From NCBI GenBank assembly GCA_017398685.1, contig JAFQFH010000004.1, positions 1-51,589 of the forward strand: a DNA stretch of 51,589 nucleotides, given 5' to 3'. The notes under the pieces were generated by a model. That model ran no database searches, was not told the DNA's origin, and saw only the letters and a program-made list of their open reading frames with translations. Position 1 is the first letter of the stretch. The number at the start of each line of letters is the position of its first letter. The stretch comes from Oscillospiraceae bacterium (lineage in GTDB: Bacteria; Bacillota; Clostridia; Oscillospirales; Oscillospiraceae). The translations under genes and the position numbers were made by a program. Of this stretch, positions 24,808-35,004 are shown piece by piece.

Positions 24808-25359
24808 ATGGATAAACCTTTCAACCTGAGAGAAACAAAATTCATGAAGTGGTTTTACAAGCTGGAAGAGGGCGTGGCGATCCTTACTGTCACCACTATT
24901 ATTTTGCTCACCCTCTACAACGTAATTCTCCGCTTTGTGTTCAGGCGTGGAAACATGTGGATAGATGAATTTATAGTCTTCCTCATGGTGCTCATGTCCA
25001 TGCTTGGTATGGCAATGGGCGTAAGGGATAAAACCCACAGTGCTCTTGAAAGCCTTGTATGTAAGCTGCCGCGGAAGGTGCAGAAGGTCATCTACATTTT
25101 TGACAGTATTGTAGTAGCCATCTTCCTTGCCGTTGCATGCTACGGCGGGTATCTTTTCCTTGACCTGGTCAAAATTCAAAAAATGGTCATACTCAAATGG
25201 CCTGTATCCATCATGTACAGTTTTATAGTGATAGGCTGTGTGATAGCCCTCATTGAACATATCATCAATACAGTGCATGACATAAGAACAGACGAGTGCC
25301 GCTTTATTCCTCTGGAAGAACAGATGGAAATGGAGCAGGACTTCAGCCAGGCTGTCTGA
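24808..25359 (+). CDS. TRAP transporter small permease, DctQ family
   Basis: 183 residues with four hydrophobic helices (about 23-43, 54-72, 93-117 and 132-151). The characteristic W-I-D-E-F stretch lies between the first two helices. It is the small membrane subunit that pairs with the DctM protein encoded next. ATG follows AAAGGAG. Confidence 0.88.
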   Translation: MDKPFNLRETKFMKWFYKLEEGVAILTVTTIILLTLYNVILRFVFRRGNMWIDEFIVFLMVLMSMLGMAMGVRDKTHSALESLVCKLPRKVQKVIYIFDSIVVAIFLAVACYGGYLFLDLVKIQKMVILKWPVSIMYSFIVIGCVIALIEHIINTVHDIRTDECRFIPLEEQMEMEQDFSQAV

Positions 25360-25397
25360 TGCGGACTGCTGAACATCCATCATAAGGAGAAATAAAT

Positions 25398-26687
25398 ATG
25401 ACAATAGGATTACTGGCAGTTCTGCTGATCGTGATAGTGTTCCTGGGAGTCCCTATCACCTGGGCTCTCGGCTTTACCGGACTTGTGGGCCTGTTGGCCC
25501 TTGGCGGCAATCCCCTTACTCTGATACCCCAGTCAATTTATAATGGTGTTGCATATTTCCCGCTTTTGGCCATACCTTTCTTCCTCTTTGCGGGAGAAAT
25601 AATGAACAAGGGCGGTATTACAAAGAAGCTTATAGATTTGTCATCCCTGATAGTTGGCCGTGTACCGGGCGCACTGGCACACGTCAACGTTATCTGCTCA
25701 CTGTTCTTCGGCGGCATTACCGGCTCCGCCGTGGCAGACGTGTCCTCTGAGGGCACTATGATAGTCCCCGCAATGCACGAGCAGGGCTATGAAAAAGAGG
25801 AAGCCGTTGCTGTTACGGTTGCCTCCTCCGTCATGGGTCCCATCATTCCCCCCAGCATCATCATGGTTATCTACGGCAGCGTAATGAACGTATCCGTGGG
25901 CGCACTCTTCATGGGCGGCATTATCCCCGGCGTTCTGGTTGCAGTAGCTCTCTGCACCGTTATCATACTGCGTAACCGCACCCACCACTTCCCCAGAAGA
26001 ACCGAGAAGTACTCTTCCGCAGAGGTAAAGCGCATCCTTATTGAATCAGCAGCTCCCCTCGGTATGCCGGTCATTATAATGGGCGGTATTCTGGGAGGCG
26101 TATGCACTGCCACTGAGGCAGGCTGCCTTGCATGTATTTACGCACTCATTGTTTCCTGCTTCGTTATGAAGACCGTCAAGCTCAGCGAGCTGCCCGGCAT
26201 GCTGCTGAACACTGTCAAGATGACCGGTACCGTTCTTATTATCGTTGGCTGCTCCAAGACTCTCAGCTGGGCTCTCACTCTGCTGCAGGTTCAGGCAGAG
26301 CTCACCAACTTCTTCACCACTGTTATCAGCAGCAAGGTTATGTTCCTGCTGGCAGTCAACGTTCTCTATCTGTTCCTTGGCTGCTTTATGGAGCCTGCTT
26401 CCGCTCTGCTGATGTTCGGCCCGATACTTGCCCCCATCGCTATGAAGTACGGCATCAACCCCGTGCAGTTCGGCCTTATCTCCTGCATCAACCTTAACAT
26501 AGGCAACGCAACTCCCCCTCTGGGTCAGTGCCTGTTCATAGGCTGCAAGATAGGCAAGGTTTCCATCGGCAGAGAGTCCAAGTATCTCCTGCCCTACGTT
26601 GGAGCACTGGTCATTGTGCTGATGCTTGTCACCTACATCCCGGAAATAGGACTGTATCTGCCCACCGCAGCCGGTCTTATAGACTAA
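25398..26687 (+). CDS. TRAP transporter large permease, DctM family
   Basis: 429 residues with about 12 hydrophobic segments. DctM features include G-G-I-T-G-S-A-V-A-D near residue 110, P-I-I-P-P-S-I near 155, and N-x-G-x-x-T-P-P-L-G-Q near 370. It forms the ion-coupled translocation channel, usually Na+-driven. The start has AAGGAG, and 38 nt separate it from dctQ. Confidence 0.93.
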   Translation: MTIGLLAVLLIVIVFLGVPITWALGFTGLVGLLALGGNPLTLIPQSIYNGVAYFPLLAIPFFLFAGEIMNKGGITKKLIDLSSLIVGRVPGALAHVNVICSLFFGGITGSAVADVSSEGTMIVPAMHEQGYEKEEAVAVTVASSVMGPIIPPSIIMVIYGSVMNVSVGALFMGGIIPGVLVAVALCTVIILRNRTHHFPRRTEKYSSAEVKRILIESAAPLGMPVIIMGGILGGVCTATEAGCLACIYALIVSCFVMKTVKLSELPGMLLNTVKMTGTVLIIVGCSKTLSWALTLLQVQAELTNFFTTVISSKVMFLLAVNVLYLFLGCFMEPASALLMFGPILAPIAMKYGINPVQFGLISCINLNIGNATPPLGQCLFIGCKIGKVSIGRESKYLLPYVGALVIVLMLVTYIPEIGLYLPTAAGLID

Positions 26688-26727
26688 CTTAACTCATTAT
26701 TTATTTTAAATAATATGGAGGAACAAT

Positions 26728-28128
26728 ATGAAAACTTATCTTGAAAAAGCACGTGAACTTCCCGTACGCGGCGAATATGACGTAATCGTTGCCGGCGGCG
26801 GCACTGCCGGTTTTGCAGCAGCCATAGCTTCTGCCCGCAGAGGTGCAAAGACCCTCGTTATCGAGCGTATGAACTGCCTTGGCGGCCAGATGACTGCCGG
26901 TATCATGGGCATTTTCTGCGCAATCAACGACCAGGAGAAGGTCGTTATCCGCGGTCTTGCCGAGGAGTTCTTTGATGAGCTTCATGAGCTGGGCGGCGTC
27001 AATGACGGTCTGCTGGGCTACGACAGAGTAAAGTCCGAGGCTCAGTTCATCGACTACGACGCCGAGGCTGCAAAGTCCCTGTGCAACGAGTATGTTCTCC
27101 GTGAGCGTGCCAAGGGCAACACTCTGGACATTCTCTATGAAACCTGGCTTGCCGACGCAATCGTTGAAGACGGCGTTGTCAAGGGCGTTGTTGTTGAGAA
27201 CAAGACCGGCAGAAGCGCATACTATGCCAAGTGCATCGTAGACTGCACTGCCGACGCAGATATCATCGCATGGTCCGGCGCTGAGTACGAGCAGCTCCCC
27301 GTAACCGAACTGCATCCCGTCACCCTCATCACCAAGCTTGCCGGTATTGACAAGCAGCGTGTGCTGGATTACTACTACAACGAGCATCCTGACTGGGTCC
27401 ACAACTCTCCCACCAAGGGCTGGAAGGAAGGCATCTTCCACAAGTTCGGTATCCACAACGAGCTTCAGGGCGTTGAGCTTCCCCCCGAGCTGGACTACCT
27501 GCGCAGCTGGTTCATGCTTATTTACGAAAGCCCCAGAGATGGCGAAATGTACCTGAACATGACCGGCGAGTTCCATGTTGACGGCACCAAGACCGAGGAA
27601 ATCTCCGAGTCCATCACCATCTCCAGAAAGCGCATTGACGAGTGCGTCAGCGTTCTGAAGAAGATTATCCCCGGCTACGAGAACGCCTACATTCTGGCCA
27701 CCTCCTCCATCATGGGCATCCGTGAGACCAGACAGGTAAAGGGCCTTTACAAGCTCACCGAGGACGACCTCTTTGCATTCAGAAAGTTCGATGATGCTGT
27801 TGCCACCATGAGTGCCCCCATAGGCCACCACACTGCTGACGGCGAGAGCGCCATCTTCAGAAATCCCGACGGCGGCAACTCCTTCGACATTCCTCTCCGC
27901 TCCCTCGTTCCCTGCAAGATGGACGGCGTTATCGTTGCAGGCCGCTGCATTTCTGCCTCCCACGATGCAATGGGTGCCACCCGCATCATGCCCGGCAGCT
28001 TTGCTATCGGTCAGGGCGCAGGCGTTGCAGCCGCTCTGGCAGTTGAGCTGAATGTACAGCCCAGAGACATCCCCTCCGACAAGCTCCGTGCTGCACTTCT
28101 TGAGCAGAACGTAAACTTCGAGGCATAA
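26728..28128 (+). CDS. FAD-dependent oxidoreductase (FAD_oxidored family)
   Basis: 466 residues. The N-terminal dinucleotide-binding motif V-A-G-G-G-T-A-G (21-28) is followed by the E-R-x-x-C-L-G-G-Q-M-T-A-G segment typical of the FAD_oxidored family found in sugar and sugar-acid clusters. The C-terminal FAD segment has A-G-R-C-I-S-A-S-H-D-A-M-G and G-Q-G-A-G-V-A-A-A. It may oxidise a hydroxyl of the imported substrate. The gene lies directly downstream of the TRAP permease with a GGAGG site, so it is very likely part of that pathway. Confidence 0.85.
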   Translation: MKTYLEKARELPVRGEYDVIVAGGGTAGFAAAIASARRGAKTLVIERMNCLGGQMTAGIMGIFCAINDQEKVVIRGLAEEFFDELHELGGVNDGLLGYDRVKSEAQFIDYDAEAAKSLCNEYVLRERAKGNTLDILYETWLADAIVEDGVVKGVVVENKTGRSAYYAKCIVDCTADADIIAWSGAEYEQLPVTELHPVTLITKLAGIDKQRVLDYYYNEHPDWVHNSPTKGWKEGIFHKFGIHNELQGVELPPELDYLRSWFMLIYESPRDGEMYLNMTGEFHVDGTKTEEISESITISRKRIDECVSVLKKIIPGYENAYILATSSIMGIRETRQVKGLYKLTEDDLFAFRKFDDAVATMSAPIGHHTADGESAIFRNPDGGNSFDIPLRSLVPCKMDGVIVAGRCISASHDAMGATRIMPGSFAIGQGAGVAAALAVELNVQPRDIPSDKLRAALLEQNVNFEA

Positions 28129-28140
28129 TAATTAATTCTT

Positions 28141-28176
28141 ATTGTTCATGCGGCTTATTTCAGCCGCATGAACAAT
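28141..28176 (+). terminator. Strong intercistronic hairpin, possible partial terminator
   Basis: A perfect 15-bp stem (ATTGTTCATGCGGCT / AGCCGCATGAACAAT) with a 6-nt loop, followed after a few nt by ATTTTTG. It lies between the oxidoreductase and the aldolase, so it may attenuate rather than end the transcript. Confidence 0.6.
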
Positions 28177-28198
28177 AGCTGATTTTTGTGAGGTTTTT

Positions 28199-28981
28199 AT
28201 GTCTTCATTAAAAGAAAAATTAAGAAACTGCGAGCCTGTTGCCGGAACACATGTATTTTTGAAGGATCACTGCGTGTCTGAGCTTTGCGCATCTTTGGGC
28301 TACGACTGCGTCTGGATAGATACTGAGCATACGGCCATAGACTACTCTATACTTGAGCAGCATATAATAGCAGCTCATTCCGGCGGCACGGAATCCATTG
28401 TACGTGTCCCCTGGAATGACCATATCCTTGTAAAGCGAGTTCTTGAAATGGGACCTACCGGCATACTTTTCCCCACTGTGAACACCGTGGAGGAACTGGA
28501 TTATGCCATGAAAGCCACACTCTATCCTCCCGAGGGAATCAGAGGCTTCGGACCAATGAGAGCAATTCGCTACGGCGTGGATGACTCTCTGGAGTACATA
28601 AAGAAAAGCAACAAAGAGCTTGTGCGCATTGTTCAGCTGGAATCCTATATAGCCATACAAAACCTTAAGGAAATGGTCAAGAACCCCTATGTTGACTGCT
28701 TCCTCTTTGGCCCCAACGACCTCTCCGGCTCCATAGGCAAGCTGGGTGATGTATTCAATTCTCAGACCAGTGCGCTGATAGATGAAGGAATTAAGATAAT
28801 CAGGGATGCAGGCAAGTCCATTGGCGTATCCAGCGGCGACTGGAATCCCCAGACCATTCAGTACTGGCATGATAAGGGCATAAATGTTCTCTTTATGGGC
28901 ATAGATTATCTCCATCTCTTCAAGGGTGCCAAGGACGAACTCAGGGAGATTCGCCGCATCCAGCAGAGCGACAAAGCCTGA
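28199..28981 (+). CDS. HpcH/HpaI family class II aldolase
   Basis: 260 residues. Family catalytic positions are in place: D-T-E-H (41-44) with the base histidine, R69 for substrate carboxylate, E148 in Q-L-E-S, and D174 in G-P-N-D-L-S. The glutamate and aspartate bind the divalent metal. Such enzymes cleave 4-hydroxy-2-oxo acids (for example 2-keto-3-deoxy sugar acids) to pyruvate or a related keto acid plus an aldehyde. Together with the TRAP system this suggests catabolism of a sugar acid or aldarate. Confidence 0.9.
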   Translation: MSSLKEKLRNCEPVAGTHVFLKDHCVSELCASLGYDCVWIDTEHTAIDYSILEQHIIAAHSGGTESIVRVPWNDHILVKRVLEMGPTGILFPTVNTVEELDYAMKATLYPPEGIRGFGPMRAIRYGVDDSLEYIKKSNKELVRIVQLESYIAIQNLKEMVKNPYVDCFLFGPNDLSGSIGKLGDVFNSQTSALIDEGIKIIRDAGKSIGVSSGDWNPQTIQYWHDKGINVLFMGIDYLHLFKGAKDELREIRRIQQSDKA

Positions 28982-28999
28982 CAGAACAGAGAGAATGCC

Positions 29000-29452
29000 A
29001 TGATCTTAGATTTATTGGAAAACAGCGGCTATTATTCCGCACAAAATCCCGGCTTGGAGCTGGCCTTTGATTTTCTGCGCAAGCATAGCGAAAGTCCCTT
29101 CCCGGCAGGCAGATATGACCTGGATGGGGACAATGTTTATGCCATGGTATCCGGCTATGAAACCCAGCCGTACGAAAACATAGCCTATGAAAGCCACAGA
29201 AGCTACATTGATGTGCAGTATGTCAGATCGGGCAGGGAATACCTGTACTGGGCCTTGATGGATGACAGCACGGTAAAGGTGCCTTATGATGAGAAAGGGG
29301 ATGTATGCTTTTTCCCCGACATGGAGGGAACGGCGCTTCCTCTTGATAAAGGCAGCTTCATAGTCCTCTATCCCGAGGACATACATAAGCCCCGCTGTAT
29401 TGCCGGGTGCCCCACGCAAGTGGAAAAAGTTGTAATTAAAGTTAGACTCTGA
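29000..29452 (+). CDS. YhcH/YjgK/YiaL family protein
   Basis: 150 residues, a cupin-like beta fold family protein (DUF386). It shows the typical segments E-S-H-R-S-Y-I-D-V-Q-Y and F-x-P-E-D-x-H-x-P (here Y-P-E-D-I-H-K-P). Relatives sit in sialic acid (nan), TRAP and sugar-acid operons and are thought to handle sugar anomers. It is last in the TRAP cluster, 18 nt after the aldolase. The ribosome binding site is AGAGAG, weaker than its neighbours. Confidence 0.87.
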   Translation: MILDLLENSGYYSAQNPGLELAFDFLRKHSESPFPAGRYDLDGDNVYAMVSGYETQPYENIAYESHRSYIDVQYVRSGREYLYWALMDDSTVKVPYDEKGDVCFFPDMEGTALPLDKGSFIVLYPEDIHKPRCIAGCPTQVEKVVIKVRL

Positions 29453-29457
29453 AATGT

Positions 29458-29500
29458 TACCCCGGCGGCTTTGTTCCATGGAAACAAGGCCGCCGGGGTA
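29458..29500 (+). terminator. Terminator-like hairpin of the TRAP cluster
   Basis: A 12-bp GC-rich stem (TACCCCGGCGGC / GCCGCCGGGGTA) has additional inner pairing, just past the yhcH-type stop codon. No long T run follows, so termination may be incomplete. Confidence 0.6.
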
Positions 29501-29537
29501 GTCCAACTTAGAGTCGAACACGCACCGCATAAAAAAT

Positions 29538-29561
29538 AGGGGAGAGCGCAGGCTCTCCCCT
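29538..29561 (-). terminator. Terminator of the ATP synthase operon
   Basis: A 10-bp stem (AGGGGAGAGC / GCTCTCCCCT) with a 4-nt loop is followed on the minus strand by A-T6, just downstream of atpC. Confidence 0.88.
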
Positions 29562-29570
29562 GATTTCATA

Positions 29571-31390
<1,820 letters not shown>

Positions 31391-31404
<14 letters not shown>

Positions 31405-32311
31405 AATACAAATCTCCCGCTGCAGATGTCCGCTGCCGCTTCAGGGCTCTGACACCTGCGGTTATTTCTATCATTTCGTTGGTGATGGTAGCCTGACGGA
31501 TCTTATTATACTGGACCTGGAGGGTCCTGAGCATTTCCTCGGCATTGTCGCCTGCATTTTTCATAGCCATCATGCGAGATTGCTGCTCGCTGCAAAAGCT
31601 CTTCACAAGGCAGCCGTAGATATAGCCCATGATATAGCTTGGCACAACACCATCAAGAACGGTATCCGCATCCGGCAAAAACTTCTTTTCAATATGCCTG
31701 CTTTCAGTACCGGCATCGCCGAAATGCGCCCCATTGAGAGGGAGCAGAGTGCTGACACGGCATACACCGGGCTTTGCGCCCACATAGTCTGTGTAAACAA
31801 CGCTTATCTCATCGAGCTTGCCGGACTCGTAGTACTCCAGAAGCTCAGCGCAGATCTTTCTTGCATCATAGAGACTGGGGCTCACAAGAGAATAGTGAAA
31901 ATCCTGCCGGAAGGGGATTTTGTGGTTTGTAAAATACTGCCTGCCAAATTCACCGATGACAAAAAGCGTGGTCTGAGGATGCTTTTTCATAAAGCCCTCG
32001 CAGGCGCGGATGACATCCTGGTTATATGCACCGGCAAGTCCTTTATCCGCAGTTATCAGCAATATCCCGTGGTTCTTCACAGCTTCGGGGCTCTCTGCTG
32101 AGCGGCTGAAGTAGCGGCTTTCGGTGTTGGGGATGTGGCAGAGAAGCTCACTGATTTTTTCGGACAGGCTGTCAAAATAGGGAACTGTGCTTTCAAAATC
32201 TTTCGTTGCTCTTCTCAGCTTGACGGAGGAGATCATATACATGGCATCAGTTATTTTCTTGGTATCCCGGACACCTGCGATCCTGCTTTTTATCTCGCTT
32301 GCGGTTGCCAT
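31391..32311 (-). CDS. atpG: F-type ATP synthase gamma subunit
   Basis: 306 residues. The N-terminal helix reads I-K-S-R-I-A-G-V-R-D-T-K-K-I-T-D-A-M, and the C-terminal helix M-M-A-M-K-N-A-G-D-N-A, as expected for the central rotor shaft. The middle Rossmann-like domain starts I-T-A-D-K-G-L-A-G-A-Y-N. It ends 14 nt inside atpD and follows atpA by 15 nt. Confidence 0.94.
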
Positions 32312-32326
32312 GCGCTACATCTCCTC

Positions 32327-34105
32327 TCATTTAAGATTTGCCATAAACTGTCTGGCAACTTGGATAATGTCGTTTTTCAGTTCTTCCGAATATGTTCTGC
32401 CGACCGTGATTCTGTGGCAGATATCGCTGTGCTGCTGCTCGAAATGAGCGATAAGCTCTTTTTGTACAGCTTTGATCTCTTTCACCGGCACATCCACAAA
32501 AATTCTGGCCTGTGCACAGATAAGGGTGATGACCTGTCTCTGGAGGGAAAGCGGGGAATTGTTGGGCTGCCTGAGAAGCTGCATCAGACCCGCGCCGTAC
32601 TTGAGCTGGCGGGCAGTGCTTGCGTCAAGGTCGCCGCTGAACTGGGAGAAGGCCTGCATTTCGCGGTACTGAGCAAGGTCAAGACGGATAGAACCGACGG
32701 ACTTTTTCATAACATTGGTCTGGGCTGCGCCGCCAACTCGGGAAACGGAAAGACCAACGTTTATGGCGGGACGCTGACCGGAGAAGAACAGCTCACTTTC
32801 AAGGAAGAGCTGACCGTCAGTTATGGAAATTATGTTTGTGGGGATATAAGCGGAAACGTCACCCGCCTGAGTCTCAACGATAGGCAGGGCGGTTATGCTG
32901 CCGCTGCCCAGATTGTCGGAAAGCTGGGCGGAACGCTCCAGAAGTCTTGAATGCAGATAGAAAACGTCGCCGGGGTAAGCCTCACGACCGGGGGAACGCT
33001 CCAGAAGAAGGCTCAGGGTACGGTATGCAACAGCGTGCTTGGAAAGGTCATCGTAGATGATAAGCACGTCTTTGCCCCGGTACATGAAATACTCCGCCAC
33101 GGCGCAGCCTGCGTAGGGTGCAATATATTGCAAGGATGCAGAGTCACTGGCAGGGGAGGAAACCACCACGGTGTAGTCCATGGCGTCATGCTTTCTAAGG
33201 GTGGACACAACCTTTGCAATGGATGTGGCCTTCTGACCGATACCGACGTAAACACAAATGACGTTCTTGCCCTTCTGGTTGATAATGGTGTCGGTTGCAA
33301 TAGTGGTTTTGCCGGTCTGTCTGTCGCCGATGATAAGCTCACGCTGACCGCGGCCTATGGGGAACATGGAGTCTATGGCCAGAATACCTGTCTCGAGCGG
33401 ACGGTTGACGGCCTTACGGTCAATAATGGGAGGTGCGGGGCGCTCAATGGGGAAATATTCCACAGCGTTGATCTCGCCGGCACCGTCAACAGGCTTGCCC
33501 AGAGGATCTATGATCCTGCCGAGAGTTTTCATGCTCACGGGGATACCGGCGGTACGCTTGGTTCTCACCACGCGGCTGCCTTCGGAAATCTCAGAGTCGT
33601 CGCCGAAAAGAACAACGCCGTTGGTGCCGTCGGCGCGGATATCCTGCACCATGCCCTTGACACCGCAGTCAAAGAGCACTATTTCGCCGTATTCTACCTC
33701 GTGCAGACCGCGGATTATGGCAATACCGTCACCCACGGAGGTAACGAAGCCCACGGGCTGATGCCCTGCATGAAGCTCAAAGTTCTTTATATCCTCGCGC
33801 AGAAGAGAAATTATCTGAGCGGGGTCACTTTCTTTTGCCAGAGCCTTGATAGACTCATTAAGCTGGCGGACACGGCCCTGAGTACTCCAGTCGTAGTTTT
33901 CGTCGCCTACAAAGATGCGGAAGCCACCCAGAACACTGGGGTCTTTCTTTATGACAAAGTCCACATCGTCAGTGCCGTACTCAGCGGCGAAGAAGTCGCG
34001 CATTTTTGCAAGCTGAGCTTCACTGGGCGGGGTGACGCACTGGATCTCTACCGTGAGAACATTACGCTTTTCTTCTTCGGGAAGGTCAAAATTACTTTTT
34101 ATCAT
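32327..34105 (-). CDS. atpA: ATP synthase alpha subunit with the delta C-terminal domain fused at its N-terminus
   Basis: 592 residues instead of the usual 500 or so. Residues about 16-89 match the C-terminal domain of subunit delta (OSCP): L-T-V-E-I-Q near the start, D-P-S-V-L-G-G-F (55-62), then G-D and Y-D-W-S-T-Q-G-R-V-R-Q-L. From about 93 a complete alpha subunit follows, with P-loop G-D-R-Q-T-G-K-T (260-267). There is no separate delta gene between atpF and this gene, and the N-terminal helical bundle of delta is missing. The start at 34105 is the ATG overlapping the atpF end by 14 nt and has GAGAGG upstream. A longer frame exists but lies inside atpF. Confidence 0.93.
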   Translation of the reverse strand: MIKSNFDLPEEEKRNVLTVEIQCVTPPSEAQLAKMRDFFAAEYGTDDVDFVIKKDPSVLGGFRIFVGDENYDWSTQGRVRQLNESIKALAKESDPAQIISLLREDIKNFELHAGHQPVGFVTSVGDGIAIIRGLHEVEYGEIVLFDCGVKGMVQDIRADGTNGVVLFGDDSEISEGSRVVRTKRTAGIPVSMKTLGRIIDPLGKPVDGAGEINAVEYFPIERPAPPIIDRKAVNRPLETGILAIDSMFPIGRGQRELIIGDRQTGKTTIATDTIINQKGKNVICVYVGIGQKATSIAKVVSTLRKHDAMDYTVVVSSPASDSASLQYIAPYAGCAVAEYFMYRGKDVLIIYDDLSKHAVAYRTLSLLLERSPGREAYPGDVFYLHSRLLERSAQLSDNLGSGSITALPIVETQAGDVSAYIPTNIISITDGQLFLESELFFSGQRPAINVGLSVSRVGGAAQTNVMKKSVGSIRLDLAQYREMQAFSQFSGDLDASTARQLKYGAGLMQLLRQPNNSPLSLQRQVITLICAQARIFVDVPVKEIKAVQKELIAHFEQQHSDICHRITVGRTYSEELKNDIIQVARQFMANLK

Positions 34106-34613
34106 TGTTGGCCCTCTCTCTCGCTGCCGAATCTCCGGCGAGACGTATGAACTCATCATAAAGTGCACTGTCTCTTTCGGGGTTGGCAGTGTCGCTGAGC
34201 AGCTTCTGGGTTGCGGAGACGACCAGCTCGCCTATCTCGGCCTGAGCACTTTGGAGAATATGGCCCTTTCTCTCCTCAGCCTCATTTTCGGCCTTGAGGA
34301 TGATACGGGCGGCCTTTTCTCTTGCTTCCTTTATGTACTGGGCAGAAACATCGGCGCATTCCTTCTCGGCAGATTTTTTCTTCTCTGCGATCTCGGTGTC
34401 TGCATCTCTGAGCTTCTGCTCGTACTGAACACGGAGCTGTTCGTTTTTCTCAGCGTCCTCCAGGTTCTTCTTTTCTGTCTGCACAAACTGCTCACGACGC
34501 TGCTCCAGAAAACGGTTGACCGGCTTGAAAAGAAGGAAGGTCAGACCGCCTGCAAGGATAACGAAGTTGAGCATATGCAGAAGTATCTGCAAAAAATCAA
34601 TGTTAAGCGGCAT
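34092..34613 (-). CDS. atpF: F-type ATP synthase b subunit
   Basis: 173 residues. One N-terminal membrane helix (about 8-29, beginning L-Q-I-L-L-H-M-L-N-F) is followed by a long charged coiled coil rich in E, K, A and Q. The helix and length are typical of bacterial b. There is no fused delta domain here, in contrast to the b-delta fusions known in mycobacteria. It overlaps atpA by 14 nt and follows atpE by 12 nt. Confidence 0.92.
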   Translation of the reverse strand: MPLNIDFLQILLHMLNFVILAGGLTFLLFKPVNRFLEQRREQFVQTEKKNLEDAEKNEQLRVQYEQKLRDADTEIAEKKKSAEKECADVSAQYIKEAREKAARIILKAENEAEERKGHILQSAQAEIGELVVSATQKLLSDTANPERDSALYDEFIRLAGDSAARERANNDKK

Positions 34614-34625
34614 ATCCTATCCCTC

Positions 34626-35000
34626 TTACAGAACGAAAATAACGAGAATTGCGATAACCAGAGCGTAGATGATAGCGGTTTCAATGAAAACCAGACCCAG
34701 CATCATTGCGGAGTTGATCTTGCCTGCCATCTCGGGCTGACGTGCCATGCTCTCAGCGCTCTTGGAAATGGCCATACCCATTGCGATAGCACCGGCAGCG
34801 CCGACGATACCCACAACGATTGCGGAAGCCATGGCCTTGGAGGAGAGAAGATCGTTTTCGTTGGAGCCGGCTTCAGTTTCGGCAACGGCAGCGGCCTCAG
34901 CCTCGGCTGCGGGCTCTTCTGCAAATGCGCGGACGGACATAAGTGCGGTGAAGCTGAACACCATGATAAGGGTCATAAGAATAACTGCAAACTTTTTCAT
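34626..35000 (-). CDS. atpE: F-type ATP synthase c subunit with signal-peptide-like leader
   Basis: 124 residues, well above the usual 70-90. Residues 1-27 look like a signal peptide (K-K, hydrophobic core, A-F-A cleavage site). Residues 28-50 are an acidic Ala/Glu linker. The c hairpin then starts near 55, with the polar loop A-R-Q-P-E (86-90) and carboxylate E107 in helix 2. The glutamine that marks many Na+ rings is a methionine here, so H+ coupling is more likely, though E107 is followed by T. ATG at 35000 follows AAGGAG. A longer frame lies inside atpB and has no ribosome binding site. Confidence 0.88.
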   Translation of the reverse strand: MKKFAVILMTLIMVFSFTALMSVRAFAEEPAAEAEAAAVAETEAGSNENDLLSSKAMASAIVVGIVGAAGAIAMGMAISKSAESMARQPEMAGKINSAMMLGLVFIETAIIYALVIAILVIFVL

Positions 35001-35004
35001 TTTA

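Noticed and set aside
26701-27963. 420-codon minus-strand frame opposite the FAD oxidoreductase
   Set aside because: Antisense shadow of a gene with clear FAD motifs.
32951-34150. 399-codon plus-strand frame opposite atpA
   Set aside because: Antisense shadow of the conserved alpha subunit.
34626-35000. Na+-type c ring
   Set aside because: Helix 2 has E-T near the site, but the glutamine in helix 1 of Na+ rings is a methionine, so I do not claim Na+ coupling.
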